DNA from: Bulleidia extructa W1219
GTDB taxonomy: Bacteria > Bacillota_I > Bacilli_A > Erysipelotrichales > Erysipelotrichaceae
Reading direction: 5' to 3'
NCBI RefSeq assembly: GCF_000177375.1
Contig: NZ_ADFR01000016.1
Coordinates: 1 to 64,000 of the forward strand
Length of the DNA: 64,000 nt
Under the pieces are notes generated by a model. It did not search any database, had not been told where the DNA came from, and was given only the letters and a program-made list of their open reading frames with translations. The position numbers and the translations under genes were made by a program. Below are positions 1 through 6,989 of the stretch, piece by piece. Each line of letters opens with the position of its first letter. Within the stretch, counting starts at the first letter, position 1.

Positions 1-117
1 AAGATTGATGGTAGTAAGTACTGGTTTAATCCGGATGGTCATGCCGAAACTGGTTGGGCGCGTATTGGCGGTAAGCTGTATCATTTTGCTCCAGATGGAA
101 AAATGGATATGGGTTGA
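1..117 (+). CDS. Cell-wall/choline-binding repeat protein, C-terminal end only (partial)
   Basis: The reading frame is open from base 1 and stops with TGA at 115-117, leaving 38 residues. They form about two copies of the aromatic-glycine repeat of the CW_binding_1 (choline- or glucan-binding) family: YWFNPDGHAETGW, then an I-G-G-K-LYHFAPDGKM unit. Such repeats normally sit at the C-terminus of secreted hydrolases or adhesins and bind teichoic-acid choline or glucan at the cell surface. The catalytic or functional domain lies upstream of the window, so the role of the whole protein cannot be stated. No clear terminator follows before the next gene. Confidence 0.75.
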   Translation, partial: KIDGSKYWFNPDGHAETGWARIGGKLYHFAPDGKMDMG

Positions 118-226
118 TTTTAGGGCTATGAGAAGAGGAATGATTGTTTAAAAATCTTATGTGAATTGATTGAAAATGCAACATAGATTTAGATGATTGA
201 AATTGAAAGGATTTCAGGTAAAAAAG

Positions 227-904
227 ATGAATATTATTGTGGATCAAAGTATGAAAGAATTAGGAGTTTCCTCTGTGGTGGTAGCGTATGCCAAGAATGT
301 GGATCCGAAAGCTCAATTTTCTGACTCTTTTCTTCAGAAACAAGCCGAAATTGAAAAATGGGCTTTAGAAGTAGATATAAATGAGGTGATTCAGCATCCA
401 AATGTACAAGGTTATATTTCTCTCATGCAAAAAGTAGGGCGTAGTATCAAAAAGAATCCGCCTACTATTCCCAGTTTTGTACGCAATATTCAACATCGCG
501 GCGGGATGCCTCATATTAATACGATTGTGGATATTTATAATGTAGAAAGTCTACGCTCTTTAATTGCCATTGGTGGTCATGATTTTGATAAAATTCAAGA
601 ACCGCTCATCTTTACAGTCAGTCAAAAAGAAGATGAGTTCTATCCTATCTTATCAACTCCTAAGCATGTCGCTAAGACAGATTATGTGTATAAAGATGCC
701 AAAGGAATTTTAGCTTGGATGGGTGTTCGTGATGGAGAAAATTATAAATTTGATGATCATACTAAAAATGCGATTTTTATTGTTCAAGGAAATGGTGTTT
801 TAGATGTCCATTCCAGGATTCAAGCTTTGAAGAACCTAGAAGAAGATCTTCGTTCTTGCATGCCGAATTTAGAATTTTCAATTGAAGTGATTGAAGCGAA
901 CTAA
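227..904 (+). CDS. B3/B4 tRNA-binding-domain protein (first paralogue)
   Basis: The 225-residue protein resembles stand-alone B3/B4 proteins, which share the fold of the B3/B4 domain of the phenylalanyl-tRNA synthetase beta chain. The most recognisable stretch is GMPHINTIVDIYNVESLRSL in the middle, followed by an I-G-G-H-D segment and a GILAWMGVRDGENY block. I start at ATG 227 (AGG at 216-218, 8 nt upstream) rather than at ATG 197, which has no ribosome site. The function of the stand-alone family is not settled; tRNA or aminoacyl-tRNA binding is inferred only from the fold. A second member lies at 1835-2560, with degV between them. Confidence 0.75.
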   Translation: MNIIVDQSMKELGVSSVVVAYAKNVDPKAQFSDSFLQKQAEIEKWALEVDINEVIQHPNVQGYISLMQKVGRSIKKNPPTIPSFVRNIQHRGGMPHINTIVDIYNVESLRSLIAIGGHDFDKIQEPLIFTVSQKEDEFYPILSTPKHVAKTDYVYKDAKGILAWMGVRDGENYKFDDHTKNAIFIVQGNGVLDVHSRIQALKNLEEDLRSCMPNLEFSIEVIEAN

Positions 905-908
905 GCTT

Positions 909-936
909 TTGAAAATAAATAAAATATGAGTATAAT
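909..936 (+). promoter_or_regulatory. Probable sigma-A promoter of degV
   Basis: TTGAAA (909-914) and TATAAT (931-936) are separated by 16 bp, just downstream of the preceding stop codon. Transcription would begin near 943, directly before the ribosome site at 948-952. Assigned from sequence only. Confidence 0.6.
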
Positions 937-960
937 TGTCATACATTGGAGGAAGTCATC

Positions 961-1797
961 ATGAATTATAGGATTGTTTCGGATTCATCTTCGAATTTAT
1001 TTCATTTAGAGGGAGTGGACTATCAGAGTGTTCCTTTGAAAGTGATTACAACAGAAGGGGAATTTTATGATACTGAAAAAACGAATTTGAGCCGTTTTCG
1101 TGAAGTCCTCAAAAATACAAAAGGGAAAACGAGTACTTCTTGTCCCAATACATTTGAATGGATTTCTTGTTTTGATGGTGCAGATTGTATTTTTGCGATT
1201 ACTTTAACAAGTGCTTTATCAGGTAGTTATAACGCTTGTGTACAAGCTAAAGAAATGTATTTAGAGGAGCATCCGGAAGCGAATATTTTAGTTATTGATT
1301 CTCTATCGGCAGGGCCTGAGTTACCCTTAATTGCTGAAAAATTAAGAGAGCTTATTTTGAAAAAATTATCTTTTGCTGAAATTTGTACAGAAATTAATAA
1401 CTATATGAAACACACTCATTTATTGTTTTATATCCAAGATCTAAACAACCTAGCAAGAAATGGTCGTGTCTCTTCAACGATTGCTAAATTGGCTGGTTTA
1501 TTAGGTGTTCGCATTGTAGGAAGAGCCTCTAATGAGGGAACCTTGGAATTATTGTATAAACTAAGAGGCGTCAAGCGATCTGTCCTTAAAATTGTTGAGG
1601 AAATGGTTAATAGCGGCTTTGCAGGGGGGAAAGTGTATATCGCTCATGCCAATCATGAAGAAGCGGCTTTGGAATTAAAAGAATTGATTGAAAAAGTTAG
1701 TGATAAAGCAGAAGTTGTGATTCATCCAACTAGTATACTTTGTTCATATTATATTTCCGATCAAGGACTGATGGTTGGTTATGAAGATAAAAATTAA
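961..1797 (+). CDS. DegV-family fatty-acid-binding protein
   Basis: The 278-residue protein begins NYRIVSDSSSNL, the DegV N-terminal signature, and carries the FAITLTSALSGSYNA segment of the lipid-head-group site and the typical GRV..TIAKLAGLLGVR block. DegV/FakB proteins bind a fatty acid and, in several Gram-positives, present it to the kinase FakA. A FakA homologue is encoded at 29808-31418, so a FakB-like role is plausible but unproven. ATG 961 is chosen because GGAGG (948-952) lies 8 nt upstream; an in-frame TTG at 946 overlaps that ribosome site. It has its own promoter and lies between two B3/B4 paralogues. Confidence 0.85.
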   Translation: MNYRIVSDSSSNLFHLEGVDYQSVPLKVITTEGEFYDTEKTNLSRFREVLKNTKGKTSTSCPNTFEWISCFDGADCIFAITLTSALSGSYNACVQAKEMYLEEHPEANILVIDSLSAGPELPLIAEKLRELILKKLSFAEICTEINNYMKHTHLLFYIQDLNNLARNGRVSSTIAKLAGLLGVRIVGRASNEGTLELLYKLRGVKRSVLKIVEEMVNSGFAGGKVYIAHANHEEAALELKELIEKVSDKAEVVIHPTSILCSYYISDQGLMVGYEDKN

Positions 1798-1834
1798 ATA
1801 ATTCACCAAAATAAGATAAAAGGAAAGAAATATC

Positions 1835-2560
1835 ATGAGAAAATTTATTGTGGATGAAAATTTTTGGAAAATTTTCCCAACTGCTAAAATAGCCGTATTG
1901 ACGGTTAAGAATGTGAAAGAATTCGTTCAATTGGATGAAAAAAGTGCTGCTGAAATCAAACAATTATTAGATGATGCCAATAAGAAATCGAAAAAATATT
2001 TACCAAGTGATGTGATTTCAGAAAATCCGGTGATTCGTGTATGGCGTGAAGCTTATGCAAAATTTCCTACTAAAAAGGGAGCTCGTTGTTCGATAGAGTC
2101 TTTATTGAAACGAGTTTTGCATGATCACCCGGTAAAAACGATTGCCCCTACGGTAGATATCACAAATGCGATTTCCTTAAAATATGCTTTTCCTATCGGA
2201 GCTGAAAATATGGATGCTTTTGTAGGAGATATTCATGTGGGCATTATGAAAGGGGGAGAAGATTTCTGGCCAATTGGTTCGGATAAGCCTGAACCTCCTT
2301 TAGCTGGTGAAATTGCTTATTATGATGAAGCGGGTGTTATTTGTCGATGCTGGAATTGGCGTGATGGGAAAAGAACAGAAGTGACAGATGAAACAACTAC
2401 TGAATTTATGGCTATGGAATGTATTGAACCAGAACGATATTCTCAATTAGAAGAAGCGATAGATGAATTGGAAGATCTTCTGAGATGTTATGTTGGTGCA
2501 GAAACGATGTATAAAGCCATTTTGGATAAGGAACATTCTGAAATGAACATCCAAGACTAG
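1835..2560 (+). CDS. B3/B4 tRNA-binding-domain protein (second paralogue)
   Basis: The 241-residue protein is a second B3/B4-fold protein, closer to the classic form than the copy at 227. It shows VDITNAISLKYAFPIGAENM, a GDIHVGIMKGGEDFWPIG stretch and PPLAGEIAYYDEAGVICRCW. In PheRS-beta this domain contributes to editing and tRNA contacts; the stand-alone proteins are uncharacterised and may act in tRNA quality control (inference). It starts 37 bp after degV without an obvious promoter, so it is probably co-transcribed. AAGGAAAG a few bases upstream of ATG 1835 is the ribosome site. Similarity to the 227 gene product is only moderate, so any duplication is old. Confidence 0.8.
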   Translation: MRKFIVDENFWKIFPTAKIAVLTVKNVKEFVQLDEKSAAEIKQLLDDANKKSKKYLPSDVISENPVIRVWREAYAKFPTKKGARCSIESLLKRVLHDHPVKTIAPTVDITNAISLKYAFPIGAENMDAFVGDIHVGIMKGGEDFWPIGSDKPEPPLAGEIAYYDEAGVICRCWNWRDGKRTEVTDETTTEFMAMECIEPERYSQLEEAIDELEDLLRCYVGAETMYKAILDKEHSEMNIQD

Positions 2561-2591
2561 GGTTCTAGTCTTTTTACGATAGGAGGTATAT

Positions 2592-4304
2592 GTGAAAGAA
2601 TCTTATTATTATCATGGAGATATGGTTATTCTTAATTATTCTAAAAAATACATTACAAATAAACACGAGGTAGTGGAAACGGAAGCGTTTGATTGTTTTT
2701 TAAGTCATTATCTATCTTATATCCAGAAACATCACATTGATTTGTATCATTACCTTTGTGTTTATGATTCTTCAGAAATGAAGTCTCATATCAAGATGGT
2801 TTTAAAACAACTATTAATTTGTGAAGTGAATGAAATTCAAGATGAATACGTTAAAGATCCTAAAATTTTACTAGACTTAATTGAGGAAGGCTATCATTTT
2901 TGGCGTTCTTTAGAACGGTATTCTATTTTGTATACACATCATGAAGAAGGTTTTCAAATTCAAAATTTTATTGAAGCTGATGAAAGAGAAAGCAAGATTG
3001 TTTTAAATTTTTATCGGGAAATTCAACAAAAAGTGCAAGGTTCTAAAAATAAAGTTTATCGTCAATTGCAAGCCGGGACCAACGCTTCCATGCTATTAAG
3101 CTATTATAAATGGAAAACAATTCCGGGATATGAGACTTTACAAGACATTCCTTTTATTTCTCAAATTTTACTTCGTACTCCTTTGATTCTTCATCCAAAG
3201 CACAATAAAAGGACGAATATTTTTAAAGAAACAGCCTTAAATCCAATAAAGGATTTTATCAAGGGAGAAAAAGAATGGATTTGTTATCCAGCTAAGATTG
3301 GTACTATTCTATTGTATGCTTATTTTCATCGTAACTTTCTGGGTTCAGCAGTGGCTTGTGCGAATTTATTCGAATTAGCGAATGCTCAAGAGTCGATTGA
3401 TCAACAACCGGATGCCATCCTTTTATTTGGGAATCCGGATGGGAAAAAAGAAACAACATTTTATCATGACCTAAAAAATGATATTTGGGTTGGTAAATGT
3501 TCGGATGATCCGGTCATTGATTACTTTGGTTATACCAAAAAATCAATGTTAACACTCCATAATTTAGTCATGATTACACGTGGCTGGTTGCCAATCCATG
3601 GTGCAATGGTCAATCTTTATTTAAAAGATGGAACAAAAAAAGGACTTATGTTGATGGGAGATTCAGGAGCTGGTAAGTCTGAAACGTTAGAAGCTTTAAA
3701 TACATTAGCTTCTGATTTAATTGATCATCAAGAAATCATCTTTGATGATATGGGTACGATTCATATTGGAAAAGATGGCCATCCTTATGGGAAAGGAACG
3801 GAAATAGGGGCTTTTGTTCGCTTGGACGACTTAGATAAGGGAACAGCGTACAGAGATATGGATCGCTCTATTTTCTTTAATCCGGAAAAAGCGAATGCTC
3901 GGGTGGTGATTCCTGCCTCTACTTATGAAGTGATTGTTAAAGATCATCCCATTGATGTTTTCTTATACGCTAATAATTACACAGATAAAAGAGGAATTCA
4001 TATCTTCAATAATCGTGAAGAAGCTGAGCCTGTCTTTGTAGAAGGGAAAAGGTTGGCCTTAGGCACCACACAAGAAAAAGGGTTGTCCACCACTTTCTTT
4101 GCGAATCCTTTTGGTCCAATGCAAATGCAAGAAGCCACAAAGTTATTGATTGATCAAATTTTTGATAAATTATTTGAAGAAAAAATTCCAGTTGGTGAAA
4201 TTTATACCTGTCTTGGTCTTTCAAACAAGGGCGATCGTGGTATTGATGAAGCAGCGAAAGCTTTAGTAGAATTTGTTCAAGATAAATCTTTAAGAAATTC
4301 TTAA
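2592..4304 (+). CDS. PEP-carboxykinase/HPr-kinase-like P-loop ATPase, function unknown
   Basis: The 570-residue protein has one clear motif, the P-loop GDSGAGKSE at residues 356-364, in a LMLMGDSGAGKSETLEAL context. HPr kinase/phosphorylase and PEP carboxykinases share this P-loop style, and an acidic stretch (IIFDDMGTIHIG) follows where a metal-binding pair is expected. The roughly 300 residues before it are not recognisable. The start is GTG 2592, 5 nt after a strong AGGAGG (2581-2586). It is larger than HPr kinase (about 310 aa) and does not match classical PckA motifs, so I would not assign gluconeogenesis. A terminator follows directly. Confidence 0.55.
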   Translation: MKESYYYHGDMVILNYSKKYITNKHEVVETEAFDCFLSHYLSYIQKHHIDLYHYLCVYDSSEMKSHIKMVLKQLLICEVNEIQDEYVKDPKILLDLIEEGYHFWRSLERYSILYTHHEEGFQIQNFIEADERESKIVLNFYREIQQKVQGSKNKVYRQLQAGTNASMLLSYYKWKTIPGYETLQDIPFISQILLRTPLILHPKHNKRTNIFKETALNPIKDFIKGEKEWICYPAKIGTILLYAYFHRNFLGSAVACANLFELANAQESIDQQPDAILLFGNPDGKKETTFYHDLKNDIWVGKCSDDPVIDYFGYTKKSMLTLHNLVMITRGWLPIHGAMVNLYLKDGTKKGLMLMGDSGAGKSETLEALNTLASDLIDHQEIIFDDMGTIHIGKDGHPYGKGTEIGAFVRLDDLDKGTAYRDMDRSIFFNPEKANARVVIPASTYEVIVKDHPIDVFLYANNYTDKRGIHIFNNREEAEPVFVEGKRLALGTTQEKGLSTTFFANPFGPMQMQEATKLLIDQIFDKLFEEKIPVGEIYTCLGLSNKGDRGIDEAAKALVEFVQDKSLRNS

Positions 4305-4311
4305 TTTCATT

Positions 4312-4341
4312 AAAAATCCTTGTCTTTTCAAGGATTTTTTT
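4312..4341 (+). terminator. Rho-independent terminator after the P-loop ATPase gene
   Basis: Stem AAAAATCCTTG (4312-4322) pairs perfectly with CAAGGATTTTT (4329-4339) around a 6-nt loop, with T to 4341. The next start codon lies only 14 nt further on. Confidence 0.85.
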
Positions 4342-4355
4342 GATAAATTTGAATT

Positions 4356-5291
4356 ATGAAAAAGAAAAGAAAAAAGAAGAGAAGAATCCGTAAATCATTA
4401 ATTGTTTTATTGATAGTTCTCCTTGCTTTATTTATAAAAGATCCTTTTATTTATCATGGTCAAAGATTATTTCAAAAAGTTATTAATTCGTCAGAATCTC
4501 TCAAATTTGAGAAGGAATTTAGTGCAAAATCTTATGCCGTCATGGATTTGACCAATCATAAAATCCTTTTCAGTAAGAATAGCTATGAATCTTATGTTCC
4601 GGCTAGCTTGACAAAGCTATTTGTGGTGGATTATGCTCAACAGTTTTTTCAATTGGATGATTATATCCATGCTAATCGTGAAACATTAAAGATGGTTAAA
4701 AAAGGCTCTTCAACTGCCCATTTAAAATCAACGGATTATCGCTTTAAAAGCTTAGCAGCAGCGATGTTAATACCATCCGGTAATGATGCTGCTTATGTAT
4801 TAGCCGATGCCATAGGAGCGAAAATAAACCCCAAGGCTGTGGATATTCAACAACGTATGGAAGCTTTTAAAAAAGGATTTCAAGAGTATCTGAATAAACA
4901 TCAATTTTTAGGAACTTCCATAGCGGATTCTAGTGGATATGATTTTAAAGCTAAAACCAATATTCAAGATTTAATAAAAGTTAGTGAAAGATTATTACAA
5001 AAGGATTGGATAAGGGACATTATTTCTAGTCAATCATATACAATCACTTATATTTATCCAAAGAAACAAACACAAACTTGGTATAATACTAACGATTTCT
5101 TAAATCCAAATTCAGAATTTTATGATAAAAGAGTCAAGGGAATGAAGACCGGATCTTTAGGAAACCATTTTAATTTAATCACTTTATTAGAGAAAAATAA
5201 AAAAGAATATCTGATCATTGTTTTAGACTCTGAATCAGATAAAATCAGATACTCATATACTAAGCAACTGATAGATGAGATTCCTGACTAA
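4356..5291 (+). CDS. Serine-type D-alanyl-D-alanine carboxypeptidase (PBP5/6 family)
   Basis: The 311-residue enzyme has all three active-site motifs of low-molecular-weight penicillin-binding proteins: SLTK at 84-87, SGN at 141-143 and KTG at 264-266. It trims the terminal D-Ala from peptidoglycan stem peptides outside the membrane. The N-terminus is very lysine/arginine-rich (KKKRKKKRRIRK), followed by a hydrophobic segment at about 14-27, which looks like a signal anchor. There is no C-terminal beta-sandwich extension, so it is shorter than PBP5. ATG 4356 has no good ribosome site and lies 14 nt after a terminator, so a leaderless or very short transcript is possible. Confidence 0.85.
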   Translation: MKKKRKKKRRIRKSLIVLLIVLLALFIKDPFIYHGQRLFQKVINSSESLKFEKEFSAKSYAVMDLTNHKILFSKNSYESYVPASLTKLFVVDYAQQFFQLDDYIHANRETLKMVKKGSSTAHLKSTDYRFKSLAAAMLIPSGNDAAYVLADAIGAKINPKAVDIQQRMEAFKKGFQEYLNKHQFLGTSIADSSGYDFKAKTNIQDLIKVSERLLQKDWIRDIISSQSYTITYIYPKKQTQTWYNTNDFLNPNSEFYDKRVKGMKTGSLGNHFNLITLLEKNKKEYLIIVLDSESDKIRYSYTKQLIDEIPD

Positions 5292-5741
5292 TGGATTGTA
5301 GTTATCTTTCTTTGATACCTATTATAAATTTAATACTTGTTATAATTTAGCTTTAACATGGAAATCAAATTTAAATAATGATATCATTTGTACATTGAAG
5401 AGGAGAGGAACTCTAAGAAAGTTGATGTGTTTAATGGTTCTAAGGAGCACCATAATTTCAAAAGATGCAAAGACTGTAACCATTCGGTTTTAAGCACAAG
5501 GGTGATCCTTCAAGAAGTTTCGGTAATAAATTCAAGATCAGGAACATGAATGTTATACGTAAAAATTTTAATATACTGAATTTTTTATACAAAAGTGATA
5601 AAGAACACAGTAGGCTGAAGATTGGTGATATTTATACCCTTAAAGATGGTGGGTGTGTATAGGTATGTATATTCGTATATAACTATGGATAAATTTTCAA
5701 AGTACCGTCACTTTAATCTTTTTATATAGAATATTAATTAT
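5292..5741. other. Gene-poor stretch with decayed coding remnants
   Basis: No intact gene is seen over 450 bases. Short open stretches read like old protein sequence, for example KRCKDCNH in the frame of 5382-5549 and KSDKEHSRLKIGDIYTL at about 5592-5642, each ended by a stop. There is no long inverted or direct repeat that would mark a complete insertion sequence. I read it as a degraded gene or genes. Confidence 0.5.
5382..5549 (+). pseudogene. Possible remnant of a zinc-ribbon transposase-like gene
   Basis: A 55-codon open stretch ends at TGA 5547-5549. It contains FKRCKDCNHSV (Cys codons at 5466 and 5475), similar in style to the CxxC ribbon of transposases in which the second cysteine pair has been lost. 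There is only a TTG (5388) as a start and no ribosome site. The identification rests on one short motif and is weak. Confidence 0.25.
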
Positions 5742-5774
5742 AATGGAGTGGTTTCCGGATGAAATCGCTCCATT
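5742..5774 (+). repeat. Long imperfect hairpin without a T-tract
   Basis: A 14-bp stem (5742-5755 with 5761-5774, two G-U pairs when read as RNA) closes a 5-nt loop. No T-run follows, so it is not a standard terminator. It stands 37 bp upstream of the palindrome at 5811. It could be an mRNA structure or the remnant of a mobile-element end. Confidence 0.6.
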
Positions 5775-5810
5775 TGATTAATGAAAAAGAGTATTGGATC
5801 ATTGTTTTGG

Positions 5811-5853
5811 ATTTTGTGAATGATTCACAAAATTGATAGAAAGATGTTACAAT
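5811..5853 (+). promoter_or_regulatory. Palindromic operator overlapping the promoter of the 5879-6836 unit
   Basis: ATTTTGTGAA (5811-5820), spacer TGA, then TTCACAAAAT (5824-5833) is a perfect 10-bp inverted repeat. It covers the -35 position (TTCACA 5824-5829) of a promoter with extended -10 TGT-TACAAT (5845-5853). A dimeric repressor bound here would block RNA polymerase. The cognate regulator is not in the window. The core TGTGA-N5-TCACA is one base shorter than a CRP/FNR site. Confidence 0.6.
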
Positions 5854-5878
5854 ATATGTAGATGAAGGGAGAGGAAAT

Positions 5879-5920
5879 ATGCTGACTTATAATCCTTCAA
5901 GATATAAGAACGGCCTTTAG
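5879..5920 (+). CDS. Thirteen-codon leader ORF or truncated gene start
   Basis: A strong AGGGAGAGG precedes ATG 5879, which opens MLTYNPSRYKNGL and stops at TAG 5918-5920. The same frame then continues without a stop through 15 more codons (FLTEVIEISLRWEDS) to a TGA at 5966-5968, which overlaps the ATG of the next gene. It is therefore either a leader peptide or the two ends of a gene shortened by deletion with an amber codon at the join. Initiation signals are good; function is unknown. Confidence 0.4.
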   Translation: MLTYNPSRYKNGL

Positions 5921-5964
5921 TTTCTGACGGAAGTCATTGAAATCAGTTTGCGATGGGAGGATTC

Positions 5965-6186
5965 ATGAAAAAATCAACAATCTATTCAATTATTGGAATT
6001 ATTTTGATATTGTTTTCACCTGTTTCAGTATTTTTAAATCATTTTCTTGATTTGAATTTTGCTGTTACTGTTGGTCAATTTTATCAAAATATTCCCTATA
6101 CAGCTTTTGTTGTTCCAAATATTATTGTTGGCGTTTTGGTATTTGTTAAAGGATTATTATCATACTATTTAGAGGAGAAAAAATGA
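5965..6186 (+). CDS. Small two-helix membrane protein, unknown function
   Basis: The 73-residue protein begins MKKSTIYSIIGIILIL and has two hydrophobic segments, at about 7-25 and 45-65, ending in a charged EEKK tail. Both termini are probably cytoplasmic. ATG 5965 is preferred over ATG 5953 because GGGAGG at 5955-5960 fits it. Its stop overlaps the ATG of the exported-protein gene (ATGA at 6183-6186), so the two are translationally coupled. The pairing recalls immunity or chaperone partners of secreted peptides, but there is no sequence match to support that. I do not recognise the family. Confidence 0.65.
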   Translation: MKKSTIYSIIGIILILFSPVSVFLNHFLDLNFAVTVGQFYQNIPYTAFVVPNIIVGVLVFVKGLLSYYLEEKK

Positions 6187-6836
6187 AGCGGGTAGTTTAT
6201 AGTATATTTTCAGTGATTATTTCTATATCATGTATCTTTTCAGGTTTTTTGAAAGTCAATGCAACTGATTTTGAAACAAAAAGCGGAAATTCGGGGAAAG
6301 ATTTTACAATTTCAATAAGTGAACCGATGACTAAAGAAGAAACAGCCAGAAAGTTCTCTAAAGAAAATGGAGTTAGTTATAAGAAAGCTTTTGTGACTTT
6401 ATATCCGGATGAATATAAAATTAATCGATTAATCGCAAAGGGCATGTCTTCTGATACAACTAGAGAACTTGAAGTTGGATTACCGGTAAAACGTGGTCAA
6501 TATTATCCACACATCTCCTTTTATTGCTATACAAGTGAATGGAAAAAATACTGGGGTATTAAATCGATTTATTATGTTACCTTAGTACGATCTTATAAAG
6601 GGATGTCAAAACAGTTTTCAGGAGAAATCAAAGCATGGCTTAGAAGTCCATATCAGATTGAATATGTGGTAAATGGAGACTTTTATCATCATTCAAGTCA
6701 AACTTCAGGAATAGCTGCTTCAGGGGAGTTTGGTCTAAATAAATTGATTCGTTTAAAGGGAGAAATTAGTGGAAGTAGTTCGACTAAACATTATGCTTAT
6801 TTTTATGAGCACAGAACTGTTGCTTTCCAGTATTAA
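6183..6836 (+). CDS. Exported protein of unknown family
   Basis: The 217-residue protein has a clear signal peptide (residues 1-27, MKRVVYSIFSVIISIS, likely cleaved after VNA). The mature part begins with low-complexity TKSGNSGKDFTISIS, then a charged helical segment (TKEETARKFSKENG), then a tyrosine-rich, probably beta-stranded half that includes a GISASGEFG-like stretch (GIAASGEFGLNK) and an aromatic C-terminus. No catalytic motif is visible. It is coupled by ATGA overlap to the small membrane protein upstream, and both lie under the palindromic promoter at 5811-5853. Two terminators follow. A secreted effector or bacteriocin-like product is one possibility only. Confidence 0.65.
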   Translation: MKRVVYSIFSVIISISCIFSGFLKVNATDFETKSGNSGKDFTISISEPMTKEETARKFSKENGVSYKKAFVTLYPDEYKINRLIAKGMSSDTTRELEVGLPVKRGQYYPHISFYCYTSEWKKYWGIKSIYYVTLVRSYKGMSKQFSGEIKAWLRSPYQIEYVVNGDFYHHSSQTSGIAASGEFGLNKLIRLKGEISGSSSTKHYAYFYEHRTVAFQY

Positions 6837-6864
6837 ACCTTATTTTATATCTTAAAATACGATG

Positions 6865-6893
6865 AAAGATGTCCGATAGGGACATCTTTTTTT
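6865..6893 (+). terminator. Rho-independent terminator after the exported-protein gene
   Basis: Stem AAAGATGTCC (6865-6874) pairs with GGACATCTTT (6880-6889) around a 5-nt loop; a T7 run extends to 6893. Confidence 0.9.
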
Positions 6894-6928
6894 GGCATTA
6901 AACGCAAAAATGATCATTGATTATAATT

Positions 6929-6956
6929 TCGCATAATGTATGTTATGCGATTTTTT
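6929..6956 (+). terminator. Second tandem terminator
   Basis: TCGCATAA (6929-6936) pairs with TTATGCGA (6943-6950) and is followed by T6 at 6951-6956. It backs up the terminator at 6865 and separates the convergent minus-strand gene. Confidence 0.8.
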
Positions 6957-6989
6957 AATTTTGACGACTTCTTTTATCAATCACATTTC

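Noticed and set aside
146-190. Weak inverted repeat between the partial first gene and the B3/B4 gene
   Set aside because: The stem is imperfect with a long loop and no T-tract, so it is not called a terminator.
5814-5830. Possible CRP/FNR site (TGTGA-N5-TCACA) inside the palindrome
   Set aside because: The spacer is 5 nt, not 6, and the palindrome extends beyond the core, so I call it only an unassigned operator.
5953-5964. An upstream in-frame ATG for the small membrane protein
   Set aside because: GGGAGG at 5955-5960 overlaps that ATG and fits the ATG at 5965 instead.
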